Assembly (NCBI RefSeq): GCF_002982115.1
Contig: NZ_CP019980.1
Location: 1,868,001 to 1,932,000 of the forward strand
DNA: 64,000 nt
From: Lysinibacillus sphaericus
Lineage (GTDB): Bacteria; Bacillota; Bacilli; Bacillales_A; Planococcaceae
Direction of reading: 5' to 3'
A program made the position numbers and the translations under genes. Under the pieces are notes generated by a model that searched no databases, had not been told where the DNA came from, and saw only the letters and a program-made list of their open reading frames with translations. Positions 53,777 to 62,250 of this stretch are shown here, piece by piece (position 1 is the first letter of the stretch; each line of letters opens with the position of its first letter).

Positions 53777-54292
53777 ATGAGCAAGCAAATAAACATTCGC
53801 GTCGCATGTTTTGCAGATGCACAACAAATGCTGAAGATTCAACAGGAAGTAATGGCTGAAGAACGATATTTCATCTCGACCGAAGCAGAATTTCAACAAA
53901 CAATTGAAGGTCAGCAAGCATGGATACAGAAGAAATTGGCGAATGATCGTGACATAATTCTTATTGCCGAATGCAATAAAACGATCGTTGGCTGGCTAGC
54001 ATTTCAATCGCCAGAACGAAAACGTCTAGCCCATACAGGTAGCTTTGGAATGATGGTTCGAAAAGATCAACGAGGGCAAGGAATTGGGAAACGTTTAATT
54101 GAAGCGCTACTGACATGGGCAGCTGCCAATCCACTAATCGAGAAAGTTTGTTTAGGCGTATTGTCCAGCAATATCAGTGCTATTGCCCTTTATCGAAAAA
54201 TGGGTTTTATCGAAGAAGGTAGAAAGATACATGAAATCAAAATCGCTGACAATCTATATGTTGATGATGTATTAATGTACAAATTGGTTTAA
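53777..54292 (+). CDS. GNAT acetyltransferase
   Basis: The 171-residue protein has the GNAT acetyl-CoA loop VRKDQRGQGIGKRLIEALL (about residues 95-113) and the ending NISAIALYRKMGFIEEGRKI, typical of the RimI/PhnO-like and phosphinothricin acetyltransferase-like groups. ATG 53777 follows GGGAGGA. It is a single gene with a cupin gene 38 nt downstream on the same strand. The substrate is unknown. Confidence 0.87.
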   Translation: MSKQINIRVACFADAQQMLKIQQEVMAEERYFISTEAEFQQTIEGQQAWIQKKLANDRDIILIAECNKTIVGWLAFQSPERKRLAHTGSFGMMVRKDQRGQGIGKRLIEALLTWAAANPLIEKVCLGVLSSNISAIALYRKMGFIEEGRKIHEIKIADNLYVDDVLMYKLV

Positions 54293-54330
54293 TGCATATT
54301 TCATTCTGTTAATAAGAAAGAGGTTGTTTT

Positions 54331-54672
54331 ATGAAAATTTATAAGTTTACAAAGGACGGCGCTAATGCCATTCACAATTACAACTCGTTGCATTCATTTT
54401 ACAAAAAAATCATGACAACAGTGGAGCCAACAAATATAGGGTTTATATACATAGAAGCGGGTGGACTGGTAGGTCTGCATGAAGCACCTGTTCCACAGCT
54501 ATTTATAGTTATTGAAGGAGAGGGATGGGTCTGTGGTGAGAATCAGGAGAAATTAGTCGTAAAACAGGGGGATAGTGTTTTTTGGCAAGTGGGACAAGTC
54601 CATGAGTCCGGCAGTGACAAAGGGTTAACAGCCCTCGTTATTCAATCTAAGCAAATTGACTTGCCTATATAA
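54331..54672 (+). CDS. Cupin-domain protein
   Basis: The 113-residue protein is one cupin barrel: motif 1 around LVGLHEAPVPQLFIVIEGEGW (parts; about residues 51-71) and motif 2 GDSVFWQVGQVHESGSDKG. Motif 1 keeps one His and one Glu-like position, motif 2 keeps a His, so a metal site is possible. There is no DNA-binding part. ATG 54331 follows AAAGAGG. Could be an enzyme or a ligand-binding protein; context gives no clue. Confidence 0.8.
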   Translation: MKIYKFTKDGANAIHNYNSLHSFYKKIMTTVEPTNIGFIYIEAGGLVGLHEAPVPQLFIVIEGEGWVCGENQEKLVVKQGDSVFWQVGQVHESGSDKGLTALVIQSKQIDLPI

Positions 54673-54723
54673 ATAGAGGGCAACACTCGAATATTTCATA
54701 ACAAGACGGAGACAGTGACCCTG

Positions 54724-55218
54724 TTATTTTTTTGCTAATGGTAGAATCAAACGTATTGTTTTTAACATATGCCCTTCAAATAATTCATCAAATTCTTCAA
54801 CTTGTTGAAAGCCCTTTGCGCTGTAAAATTGTCTACCAATTTTATTGTCTTTCTCAACGCATACAGTAAGCGAAGTTGCTCCTTGTAATCTTTGAATACC
54901 GTTTTCCAGTAGAGCTGAACCGATGCCTTTATGTTGAGCGGTTGGAAGGAGGTAAATAGCGAGTAACTCGGCTTGTCCCTCTTTATTAACATGTGAAAAA
55001 TTAGCAAAGCCAATAAGAGACTCACCAACTGTTGCGACTAAAAAAGGGCTTGTTTGAAGACGGCATGTTAACCGTTCGTCACTATAGGCGGCTTGAAGAA
55101 ATCGTTCTTGAATATGCTTTGGTATGATTCCTTCATAGGTTGCAGTCCAAGATGTTTGTGCAATTTCTTGGACAAAAGAGATGTCATCTTCATTCATTTG
55201 TCGTATAATGAGTGTCAA
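54724..55218 (-). CDS. GNAT acetyltransferase
   Basis: The 164-residue protein has the N-terminal IRQMNEDDISFVQEIAQTSW, acetyl-CoA loop LLPTAQHKGIGSALLENGI (about residues 92-110), and the ending GRQFYSAKGFQQVEE. The start ATG 55218 has AGGTG upstream. It is convergent with the cupin gene, with a short gap. The substrate is unknown. Confidence 0.86.
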   Translation of the reverse strand: MTLIIRQMNEDDISFVQEIAQTSWTATYEGIIPKHIQERFLQAAYSDERLTCRLQTSPFLVATVGESLIGFANFSHVNKEGQAELLAIYLLPTAQHKGIGSALLENGIQRLQGATSLTVCVEKDNKIGRQFYSAKGFQQVEEFDELFEGHMLKTIRLILPLAKK

Positions 55219-55292
55219 TACATATCACCTACAATTTCAATAATTTCTATATATTGTAACATATAACATAACGACAAAGGGGGGATGTTTTT

Positions 55293-55706
55293 ATGCAAGT
55301 GTTAGAAAAAGCATTTGGTTATATTACCCGAAACTATGATGATCGGATTCAGGTCCTTGTATTTGAGCAAAATACAGAGGGAGCAGGCATTCAAATTCCA
55401 AAAGGTACAATTGAAGACGGAGAGACGCCACTTGAAGCAGTTATACGAGAGATGGTGGAGGAAACGGGTTTAACAAATTTAGAAGTACAAGGCCTTATCG
55501 CACAGGATTATGCCGAGCATTATTCAGGAGCATTGCAAAAACGCTATTTTTTCCATTTAACTTCAAATGAGTCCCAACATACTTGGCAACACAATCCAAC
55601 AGGCTTAAACGAGGGCAACTTACAGTTTACGTTTTATTGGATTGAAAAGGAACATGACGTTGAGCTCGCAAAAGGACATGGCGATTATTTATATCGTATT
55701 GTCTAG
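55293..55706 (+). CDS. NUDIX hydrolase
   Basis: The 137-residue protein has the Nudix box GTIEDGETPLEAVIREMVEE-TGL (Gx5Ex7REUxEExGU, about residues 38-60), which binds Mg2+ and hydrolyses nucleoside diphosphate-linked compounds. The N-terminal FGYITRNYDDRIQVLVFEQ is beta-strand-rich as expected. ATG 55293 follows AAAGGGGGG. The substrate could be a nucleotide sugar, dinucleoside polyphosphate or oxidised nucleotide. Its end touches a dispersed repeat. Confidence 0.9.
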   Translation: MQVLEKAFGYITRNYDDRIQVLVFEQNTEGAGIQIPKGTIEDGETPLEAVIREMVEETGLTNLEVQGLIAQDYAEHYSGALQKRYFFHLTSNESQHTWQHNPTGLNEGNLQFTFYWIEKEHDVELAKGHGDYLYRIV

Positions 55707-55821
55707 TGCCTGTCACCCAAACAATTCTGAATATTTAGGTAAAATTAAAACCCACTTAAATTTCGGCGGCTTACACTGTGCTCGCCGGAAATTCAAAGTG
55801 GGTTATGGTGCCAGTCACGCA
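55705..55821. repeat. Dispersed repeat, copy B, with a nested 20-bp hairpin
   Basis: GTGCCTGTCACCC starts at 55706 and is about 28/31 identical to copy A at 48040. A large hairpin follows (AACCCACTTAAATTTC-GGCG, 55750-55769 side, with CGCCGGAAATTCAAAGTGGG, about 55783-55804), then GGTGCCAGTCACGC (55807-55820). It lies between the convergent NUDIX and metC genes and probably also acts as a terminator. Confidence 0.7.
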
Positions 55822-55831
55822 AGTTTTATTT

Positions 55832-56992
55832 TTACGCTTTAGCGGCAATTTCTAATGCTTGGGCAAAGTCTGCAATTAAATCATCCACATGCTCCAAACC
55901 AACTGAGAATCGTAATAATCCATCCGTAATGCCACGTTTGATGCGTTCTTCAGGTTCCATTGCTGCATGGCTCATTTTTGCTGGGTAGGAAAGAATCGAT
56001 TCCACACCACCAAGAGATACAGCAAATACGGGAATCTTCATTGCCTCTACCAAGGCTTTCGCTGCTGCATAATGAGGTAGGCGGAACGACAAGACAGCGC
56101 CTGCACTTGTACATTGGCTTTGATGAATGGCATAGCCAGGATGTGAGGCAAGACCTGGGTAGTACACTTGCTCAACAAGGGAATTTGCTTCTAAAAACTG
56201 TGCAATCTTTTGTGCTGATGCAGCAGAACGGCTAAAACGTACATCGGTTGTTTTCATATTTTGTAGTAGTGTGAAGGAATCTTGTACACCTAAAATATTA
56301 CCAAAAGAATTTTGGATGAAATACAGGTGATTTCCGAGTTGTTCATCTGCTGTTACAGTAAGTCCCGCAATAATATCTGAGTGACCAGATAAAAACTTCG
56401 TTGCACTATGAATGACAACGTCTACACCTAAGTCTAGAGGTCGTTGGTGTAAAGGTGTCATAAATGTATTATCTAAAAACGTTAGACATTGATGTTGTTT
56501 AGCTAGTGCGACTATTGCACGGATATCTGTAATCCCTAATGTAGGATTCGATGGTGTCTCCATGTAGAGAAGCTTTGTAGCAGGTGTAATGGCTGCTTCA
56601 ACTGCTGCTATATCAGTAAAATCCACGAACGTATGCGTAATACCGAATCGAGGTAATACTTTTGACACAAAGCGGTATGTTCCACCATAAACGTCCTCTG
56701 TAATGACAATGTGATCACCTTGTGATAATAACATTAAGGCTGCGGAAACCGCTGCAATACCAGAGGAGAAGGCATGTGCACGAACGCCACCTTCAAGCTC
56801 GGCAACGGCTTTCTCTAACGCATCACGTGTTGGGTTACCAGAACGAGCATAATCGTATTCACCGAATTCATCGATGCTTTCTTGGTGAAATGTTGAAGAA
56901 ACATACAGTGGTACATTAACCGCACCTTTTTTATTTTCGTAGCCATCACGCACACCTGCGTGGATAAGCGCTGTTTCAATATGTTGTTTCAT
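55832..56992 (-). CDS. metC: Cystathionine beta-lyase (Cys/Met metabolism PLP enzyme)
   Basis: The enzyme cleaves cystathionine to homocysteine, pyruvate and ammonia. The 386-residue protein is a Cys/Met-metabolism PLP enzyme with YDYARSGNPTRDALEKAVAE-type N-terminal PLP contacts, SSGIAAVSA, and the PLP lysine in VVIHSATKFLSGHSDI. It follows metI with a 3-nt gap on the same strand (metI-metC order of Bacillus). ATG 56992 follows AAGAGG. Assignment as lyase rather than synthase rests on the operon and on similarity to PatB/MetC patterns. Confidence 0.9.
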   Translation of the reverse strand: MKQHIETALIHAGVRDGYENKKGAVNVPLYVSSTFHQESIDEFGEYDYARSGNPTRDALEKAVAELEGGVRAHAFSSGIAAVSAALMLLSQGDHIVITEDVYGGTYRFVSKVLPRFGITHTFVDFTDIAAVEAAITPATKLLYMETPSNPTLGITDIRAIVALAKQHQCLTFLDNTFMTPLHQRPLDLGVDVVIHSATKFLSGHSDIIAGLTVTADEQLGNHLYFIQNSFGNILGVQDSFTLLQNMKTTDVRFSRSAASAQKIAQFLEANSLVEQVYYPGLASHPGYAIHQSQCTSAGAVLSFRLPHYAAAKALVEAMKIPVFAVSLGGVESILSYPAKMSHAAMEPEERIKRGITDGLLRFSVGLEHVDDLIADFAQALEIAAKA

Positions 56993-56995
56993 TTT

Positions 56996-58111
56996 CTATG
57001 CCTCTTTTCTCACCGTATCAAACACTTGTTTTAAATCTGCAATTAAATCTTCAGCCTCTTCAATGCCGACAGAAAAGCGTAGTAAACGATCGCAAACGCC
57101 GCGTTCTACACGTTCCTCGTAAGGCATATCGGCATGTGTTTGTGTAGCAGGGTACGTGATAAAGCTTTCAACGCCACCAAGACTCTCTGCAAAAATAATT
57201 AACTTTAAGTTACGAAGAAATGGGTCAATCCATTCAGGCTTTTGTAGTCGGAATGACAACATACCACCTTTGCCCGTATACAATACGTCTGTGACAAGTT
57301 CTTCTTCCTCTAAATAAGCAGCAATCGCTTTGGCATTGGCATCATGTTGTTTTAAGCGAAGATGTAACGTTTTTAAGCCACGAATCAATAACCAAGAATC
57401 CATTGCTCCTAGTACCATTCCGCTACCATTTTGAATAAAGCCGAGACGTTCGGATAGCTCAGCACCTTTTGAGACAACTAAACCGGCTAATACGTCATTA
57501 TGTCCGCCAATATACTTTGTTGCAGAATGCAGTACAATATCGGCACCTAGTTCAATTGGTCGTTGGAAGTAGGGTGTATAAAAAGTATTATCTACGATTA
57601 GCAATGCACCGTGTTGATGGGCAAGCTCAGCATACACTTTGAGATCAAATTCCTGCATAAGTGGGTTTGTTGGTGTTTCGATAAAGAGGGCACGTGTATT
57701 GTCATTGATTAACGCCTCTACTTGCTCAAGCGATTCAAATTTAGAATAGATTGGTTTAATATTGTATGTTTCTTTAAAAAAGTTAAAAAGACGATATGTA
57801 CCACCATATAAATCATCTGGTACGATGAGTTCATCTCCTGGTTTAAATAGAGACATTACAAGTTGGATTGCAGCCATACCGGAACTACAGGCAAAGCCAG
57901 CGTCGCCACCTTCTAAATCTGCAATACCTGCTTCTAAAATGGCACGCGTTGGGTTTTTTGTACGAGCGTAGTCAAATCCTGTCGATTCACCGATCCCTGT
58001 ATGTTTATAGGCAGTTGATAAATGAATGGGCGGGCTAACAGCGCCAGTTCTAGGGTCACTCAAATTGCCAAGCTGTACAAGTTTTGTTTCAATACGTCTA
58101 TTGTTTGTCAT
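56996..58111 (-). CDS. metI: Cystathionine gamma-synthase / O-acetylhomoserine thiolyase
   Basis: The enzyme joins an activated homoserine with cysteine to give cystathionine. The 371-residue protein closely follows B. subtilis MetI: IETKLVQLGNLSDPRTGAVS, STAYKHTGIGESTGFDYARTK (parts), PLP lysine in VLHSATKYIGGHNDVLAGLV, and FAESLGGVESFITYPATQTH. ATG 58111 gives the family N-terminus, although its GAGG is only 2 nt away; a GTG at 58153 is an alternative. A hairpin AGAGTCC/GGACTCT (58145-58167) lies upstream. No S-box or T-box was found, unlike many Bacillus met genes. Confidence 0.92.
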   Translation of the reverse strand: MTNNRRIETKLVQLGNLSDPRTGAVSPPIHLSTAYKHTGIGESTGFDYARTKNPTRAILEAGIADLEGGDAGFACSSGMAAIQLVMSLFKPGDELIVPDDLYGGTYRLFNFFKETYNIKPIYSKFESLEQVEALINDNTRALFIETPTNPLMQEFDLKVYAELAHQHGALLIVDNTFYTPYFQRPIELGADIVLHSATKYIGGHNDVLAGLVVSKGAELSERLGFIQNGSGMVLGAMDSWLLIRGLKTLHLRLKQHDANAKAIAAYLEEEELVTDVLYTGKGGMLSFRLQKPEWIDPFLRNLKLIIFAESLGGVESFITYPATQTHADMPYEERVERGVCDRLLRFSVGIEEAEDLIADLKQVFDTVRKEA

Positions 58112-58353
58112 GTCCTCACTCTTTTCTTCATCGTTAATATAGAAAGAGTCCACACTAGGGGGACTCTATTCCTTAATAGAATAATTCGATTAGTCTCTTC
58201 AATTTTCTCTATAATTGTTACTTAATTTAACATGGAAAGTACAGAAGGACAAGATGATTTCAGAAAATTACATAGATTATTGAAAATAAATCATGTAGGA
58301 ATAGTAGGGGATTGATGTTTGACGATGAAAAGAGGCTTGAAAGAGGCACAAAT

Positions 58354-58400
58354 AAAAAAGCTATAGATTCGTTTTCGCGTAGCACGAAAATATCTATAGC
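58354..58400 (-). terminator. Terminator of mscL
   Basis: On the minus strand GCTATAGAT (58400-58392) pairs with ATCTATAGC (58368-58360), with an inner TTTCG/CGAAA, followed by six T (58359-58354). Confidence 0.88.
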
Positions 58401-58426
58401 CTTTGTGGAACATAATGTCTTGTCCA

Positions 58427-58816
58427 TTATGCTTGTTGTTTTTTTAATAAATCTCGAATTTCTTTTAACAGTTCTTCTTTTGCATCTAGCAAAGGTGTCG
58501 GTTCCTCTACAACCGCTTCCTCTTTTTTTCTAGTAAATTTCGTCATAAGACGTAATGCTAAGAAAATAGCAAAGGCGATAATTAAAAAATCAATAATTGA
58601 TTGTAAAAATATACCTAACTTTACTTGAGCTGTACCAGAACCAAACATAAAGCTTTCAGTTAAATCAATGCCACCTGTTAACACACCGACTAATGGCATA
58701 ATAATATTTTCTACTAAGGAGGTAACGATTTTCCCGAAAGCCCCACCAATTACAACGGCAATCGCTAAATCAATTATATTGCCTTTCATAGCAAATTCCT
58801 TAAAGTCTTTCCACAT
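58427..58816 (-). CDS. mscL: Large-conductance mechanosensitive channel
   Basis: MscL opens under membrane tension to release solutes during osmotic downshock. The 129-residue protein has the N-terminal amphipathic helix [21 protein letters not shown] (parts), the pore-lining [22 protein letters not shown]2 ([15 protein letters not shown]), and the C-terminal bundle [14 protein letters not shown] 58816 follows GGGAGG; the 12-codon extension to 58852 lacks support. Family length is 120-140. Confidence 0.96.
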   Translation of the reverse strand: MWKDFKEFAMKGNIIDLAIAVVIGGAFGKIVTSLVENIIMPLVGVLTGGIDLTESFMFGSGTAQVKLGIFLQSIIDFLIIAFAIFLALRLMTKFTRKKEEAVVEEPTPLLDAKEELLKEIRDLLKKQQA

Positions 58817-58988
58817 ATAATATATCCTCCCTATAATTATCCAAAAAAACAATCGAATTGTATTCTACTATATTACCCTAATTATAATCAACTATAAACA
58901 TAGGAAAAAGAAAAATAGAAAAAATCTACAACATAAAACGGTAAATTTGGTAATATAGAAGTAGACAAAGAATGATTAGGTGTGACAT

Positions 58989-59684
58989 ATGGCGAAAAAA
59001 AAACAAAAGAAACCATTGCTATCTCCAAGTATGAAGATGGGGATGATAGCACTATTAATCCCTGTAGCCATTACTGTATATGTACTTGCTTTTTTTGCTT
59101 GGAAGGAACTACAAACATTCCCGATTTTCGAAAAACTTGCTCAACAAAAGGCGATTGAAGAAATACAGCAGCATTTCGATATGAACATTCCAGAACAATA
59201 TATTCCGGTGTATGTTGCTGCCGAGGAGAAATATGGCGTGCCTTGGACATTGTTAGCTGCCCATCATCGTATTGAAACACGATTTTCTTCCATGAAATCA
59301 CTTGTTTCGCCAGCAGGGGCAGTCGGACATATGCAATTTATGCCTTGTACATTTGTAGGATGGAAACATCCAACTTGTGAGGGATTAGGTAAGGGCAATA
59401 TTACAAAGGCAGAGCTGATGAATCCCGAAACGATAAAAAAATATGGAGGCTACGGTGTCGATGCCAATGGAGATGGTGTAGCGGATCCCTATGATATCGA
59501 AGATGCTGTATTTAGTGCTGCGAATTATTTATCAAAGTATGGAGCGGCAAAAGGTGACGTAAAACGAGCCGTTTTCAATTATAATCATAGCGAAGAATAC
59601 GTTAAAAATGTCTTACATTACTATAATTTGTATAATGATTACCACGATGAATTAAAAACAGCCGTCCTTCTTAATGCAAAATAA
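58989..59684 (+). CDS. Membrane-anchored lytic transglycosylase-like protein
   Basis: The 231-residue protein has a basic N-terminus, one membrane anchor (about residues 17-36) and an extracellular lysozyme-fold domain. Catalytic Glu is E96 in HHRIETRFSS; GAVGHMQFMPCTFVGW and YDIEDAVFSAANYL are typical of SLT/MltB-type transglycosylases that cut peptidoglycan glycan strands. ATG 58989 follows TTAGGTGTGACAT, a modest site. A similar protein in Bacillus is of unknown role. It is monocistronic with a strong terminator. Confidence 0.88.
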   Translation: MAKKKQKKPLLSPSMKMGMIALLIPVAITVYVLAFFAWKELQTFPIFEKLAQQKAIEEIQQHFDMNIPEQYIPVYVAAEEKYGVPWTLLAAHHRIETRFSSMKSLVSPAGAVGHMQFMPCTFVGWKHPTCEGLGKGNITKAELMNPETIKKYGGYGVDANGDGVADPYDIEDAVFSAANYLSKYGAAKGDVKRAVFNYNHSEEYVKNVLHYYNLYNDYHDELKTAVLLNAK

Positions 59685-59686
59685 TA

Positions 59687-59714
59687 AAAGAGCCATCTAA
59701 ACGATGGCTCTTTT
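59687..59714. terminator. Bidirectional terminator
   Basis: AAAGAGCCATC (59687-59697) pairs perfectly with GATGGCTCTTT (59703-59713), with T/A runs both sides, between convergent genes. Confidence 0.92.
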
Positions 59715-59723
59715 TGTACATAA

Positions 59724-59981
59724 TTACGTAGCTTTACGCATACTTTTAAGAATAATGCTTACAATGAAGATAAGCACAATTGCACCTATTAACGCTGGAA
59801 ATACATAAAAATCGCTGACTTTCCAACCCCAGTTACCTAAAACCATACTACCTATCCAAGAACCGACAATCCCGGCAATAATATTACCAATAATGCCTCC
59901 AGGAACATCTTTTCCTAAAATGACGCCAGCTAACCAACCTAAAATTCCTCCGATGATTAAATACCAAATGAAACTGATCAT
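59724..59981 (-). CDS. GlsB/YeaQ/YmgE-family membrane protein (transglycosylase-associated)
   Basis: The 85-residue protein has three hydrophobic segments and the family's glycine-rich repeats: IIGGILGWLAGVILGKD, GGIIGNIIAGIVGSWIGSMV, and the C-terminal PALIGAIVLIFIVSIILK. These small membrane proteins are linked to stress responses; mechanism unknown. ATG 59981 follows GGAGATG. It is alone and convergent with the transglycosylase-like gene. Confidence 0.9.
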   Translation of the reverse strand: MISFIWYLIIGGILGWLAGVILGKDVPGGIIGNIIAGIVGSWIGSMVLGNWGWKVSDFYVFPALIGAIVLIFIVSIILKSMRKAT

Positions 59982-60094
59982 AATGATTCATCTCCTCAAA
60001 GTTAAGATATAATGGCATTACTTAGTTATATCCTTTTTGGAGATAATTAAACCTAAATGACCGACCTTTTTATTTTTACAATGACTTCATTTGT

Positions 60095-60640
60095 TTATTT
60101 CACTACTGTGACACCTAAAGTATGTTCAAAATGACGCAAAGCCCAATCATGTCCAGCTGCATCAAAACTTGCTACTGCATTTGCATAAATAACAGTAGAA
60201 ATGCCCAAATTATAAGCATCCACAGCTGTATGCAAAATACATATATCTGTACAAACACCAACTAAATGAACTTCCTCGATGTTCCGTTCCTTTAATAAAA
60301 TAGCTAAATTTGTTCCTGCAAAGGCACTATAACGCGTTTTGTCGAGCCAAATCACGTTGTCCTTATACACGTTATAAACTTCACCAACATGACCGTATAG
60401 ATTGCGACCCGATGTTCCGCGAATATTGTGAGGAGGAAAAAGCTTTGTTTCAGGGTGAAATGGATCGTTTTCTTCATGTAAATCATTAGCGAAGACGACG
60501 ACATTTTTTTCTGCAATAAATTGTTCAATTAAATTTGCAATAGGCGTATCAAGTAATTGTCCTGGTTCCCCACACGTTAATTTACCATCTGTTGCTACAA
60601 AATCATTTGTATAATCAATTACCAGTAATGCTTTTTTCAC
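60095..60640 (-). CDS. pncA: Nicotinamidase-like cysteine hydrolase (isochorismatase family)
   Basis: The 181-residue protein has the isochorismatase/nicotinamidase triad: Asp in LLVIDYTNDFV, Lys in WLDKTRYSAF, and Cys in VGVCTDICILHTA. The metal-binding DLHEENDPFHPE suits nicotinamidases, which make nicotinate for NAD salvage. GTG 60640 follows AAAGGAGTGG; an ATG at 60670 would put the ribosome site inside the gene. Similar in length to B. subtilis PncA (YueJ). The exact amide substrate is not proven. Confidence 0.88.
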   Translation of the reverse strand: MKKALLVIDYTNDFVATDGKLTCGEPGQLLDTPIANLIEQFIAEKNVVVFANDLHEENDPFHPETKLFPPHNIRGTSGRNLYGHVGEVYNVYKDNVIWLDKTRYSAFAGTNLAILLKERNIEEVHLVGVCTDICILHTAVDAYNLGISTVIYANAVASFDAAGHDWALRHFEHTLGVTVVK

Positions 60641-60792
60641 TTTCGTCCACTCCTTTAGGCATGATTTCACTCTTTATCATGCCATATTTGGTTTTGGCTG
60701 TCAGAAAAATAGTCATATTTTAATATTAAGAATAGTTTGAAAATTGAACAAGGTGAGCGTATAATGTGAAAAAAAAGGAGAGGTGATAGTTT

Positions 60793-60900
60793 ATGAATAT
60801 GACTGTTATGAAACGTTTAGATCGCCAAGGATTCTTTATTGCTGCACTACATTTGGTGGTAATGTTAAACTTAGCTGCTGAGTTTTTATTGGCATCCTAA
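60793..60900 (+). CDS. Small membrane peptide, 35 aa
   Basis: ATG 60793 follows AAAGGAGAGGTG at a good distance and encodes MNMTVMKRLDRQGFF followed by one hydrophobic stretch (IAALHLVVMLNLAAEFLLA) to the stop. The shape is a short basic N-terminus plus one membrane helix, like small regulatory or toxin-like membrane peptides. A second tiny frame of five codons with its own AAGGTGAG lies at 60932, then a terminator. No family is recognised. Confidence 0.5.
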   Translation: MNMTVMKRLDRQGFFIAALHLVVMLNLAAEFLLAS

Positions 60901-60951
60901 TCTCTTAAAAATCTAATAGAAAGGTGAGTACAATGCTTGACCTATACTAAA

Positions 60952-60993
60952 ACAACCGTGAAGGCAATTTCGTCGTAATACACGGTTGTTTTT
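60952..60993 (+). terminator. Terminator after the 35-aa peptide gene
   Basis: ACAACCGTG (60952-60960) pairs with CACGGTTGT (60981-60989), followed by TTTTT. Confidence 0.85.
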
Positions 60994-61074
60994 TGTTGCC
61001 TATTGTGAAGTAGACAAGCATTTTCGCGTATTTTTCTAGTACTTGACCAATATAAATCATACGAGGGGGATTAA

Positions 61075-62250
61075 ATGACAACGAGATTTCAACAGGCTTT
61101 CCAGGGCATAGAGCGCCCATTTGCTTGGTTAGACCTTGATGCACTTGATGATAATATTGCAACGGTGCAACAAGCTTGTGGGCAAAAAAAAATCCGTATA
61201 GCAACAAAATCAATACGCTCGGTGGAGGTGTTGCAATATCTACAACAACATCTGTCGAATATAACAGGATTTATGACATTTACCGCGGCAGAATCCATCT
61301 TTTTACTCCAAAGAAATTTCGATGATGTACTGCTTGGTTATCCTGTTATGGAAGACATGGCTGTACGTCAGCTATTGCACTATGTAAAAGAGGGAAGAAC
61401 CGTCACATTTATGGTGGATAGATGTGAGCAAGTTGCGTTTTTAGAAAAAATAGGTGCGGAGCTTGATGTAAAGGTATCCATCTGTATCGATATTAATTTA
61501 TCTACTGATTTTAAAGTACTTTATTTTGGTACAAAGCGCTCATCTCTTGACTCGCTGGAGTCTATCACTCCTTTTTTAACTTATATAAAACAGCAGTCCC
61601 ATATAGAAGTTGTAGGGGTTATGGGATATGAGGCGCAAATAGCTGGTGTTGGAAATCGACCTGCTAATGCTATAAAAGGTAGGCTAATAGATTTCATGCA
61701 AACACAAGCCAAAAAGCAAGTAACCCAATTTCGTAGATTAGCTATTGCGCATGTAAAAGCTTATTTTCCTCGATTACGCTTTGTTAATGGTGGAGGTACA
61801 GGCAGTATGACATATACTGTGGAGCAGAAAGAAGTGACAGAAATGACAGTTGGTTCAGCATTTTATGCACCAGCCCTTTTTGATCAATTTGCCCATTTAC
61901 AACTTTCAAAAGCAGCAGGCTTTGCACTCCGTATCACGCGGAAACCTGCGCCTAATATTGTTGTCTGCCATGGTGGTGGTTATCCAGCGTCCGGAGCAAT
62001 GGCCAATGATCGTTATCCGGTATTTTACGAGCCGACCTATTTTTCCTTTCTTCGTTTAGAAGGAGCTGGAGAAGTGCAAACACCGATTAAGGTAAAAGGC
62101 AAAACACTCACAATTGGGGATACCATCTATTTTCGCCATGCAAAGGCTGGAGAGCTTTGCGAAAGATTTCAAACACTTCATGGGATAAGGCAAGACGAAT
62201 ATGTAGGTAGCTTTGCGACGTACAGGGGGGATGGTCAATGTTTTCTGTAG
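61075..62250 (+). CDS. Alanine-racemase-fold amino acid deaminase/aldolase
   Basis: The 391-residue PLP enzyme belongs to the D-threonine aldolase/D-serine dehydratase-like group with an N-terminal alanine racemase barrel. The PLP lysine is K45 (RIATKSIRS), FVNGGGTGSMTYT binds the phosphate, and the C-terminal barrel ends TIYFRHAKAGELCERF, with metal ligands expected in that region. ATG 61075 follows GAGGGGG. It overlaps the next gene by 13 nt, so the two are translated together. The substrate is unknown (a beta-hydroxy D-amino acid is likely for the fold). Confidence 0.84.
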   Translation: MTTRFQQAFQGIERPFAWLDLDALDDNIATVQQACGQKKIRIATKSIRSVEVLQYLQQHLSNITGFMTFTAAESIFLLQRNFDDVLLGYPVMEDMAVRQLLHYVKEGRTVTFMVDRCEQVAFLEKIGAELDVKVSICIDINLSTDFKVLYFGTKRSSLDSLESITPFLTYIKQQSHIEVVGVMGYEAQIAGVGNRPANAIKGRLIDFMQTQAKKQVTQFRRLAIAHVKAYFPRLRFVNGGGTGSMTYTVEQKEVTEMTVGSAFYAPALFDQFAHLQLSKAAGFALRITRKPAPNIVVCHGGGYPASGAMANDRYPVFYEPTYFSFLRLEGAGEVQTPIKVKGKTLTIGDTIYFRHAKAGELCERFQTLHGIRQDEYVGSFATYRGDGQCFL

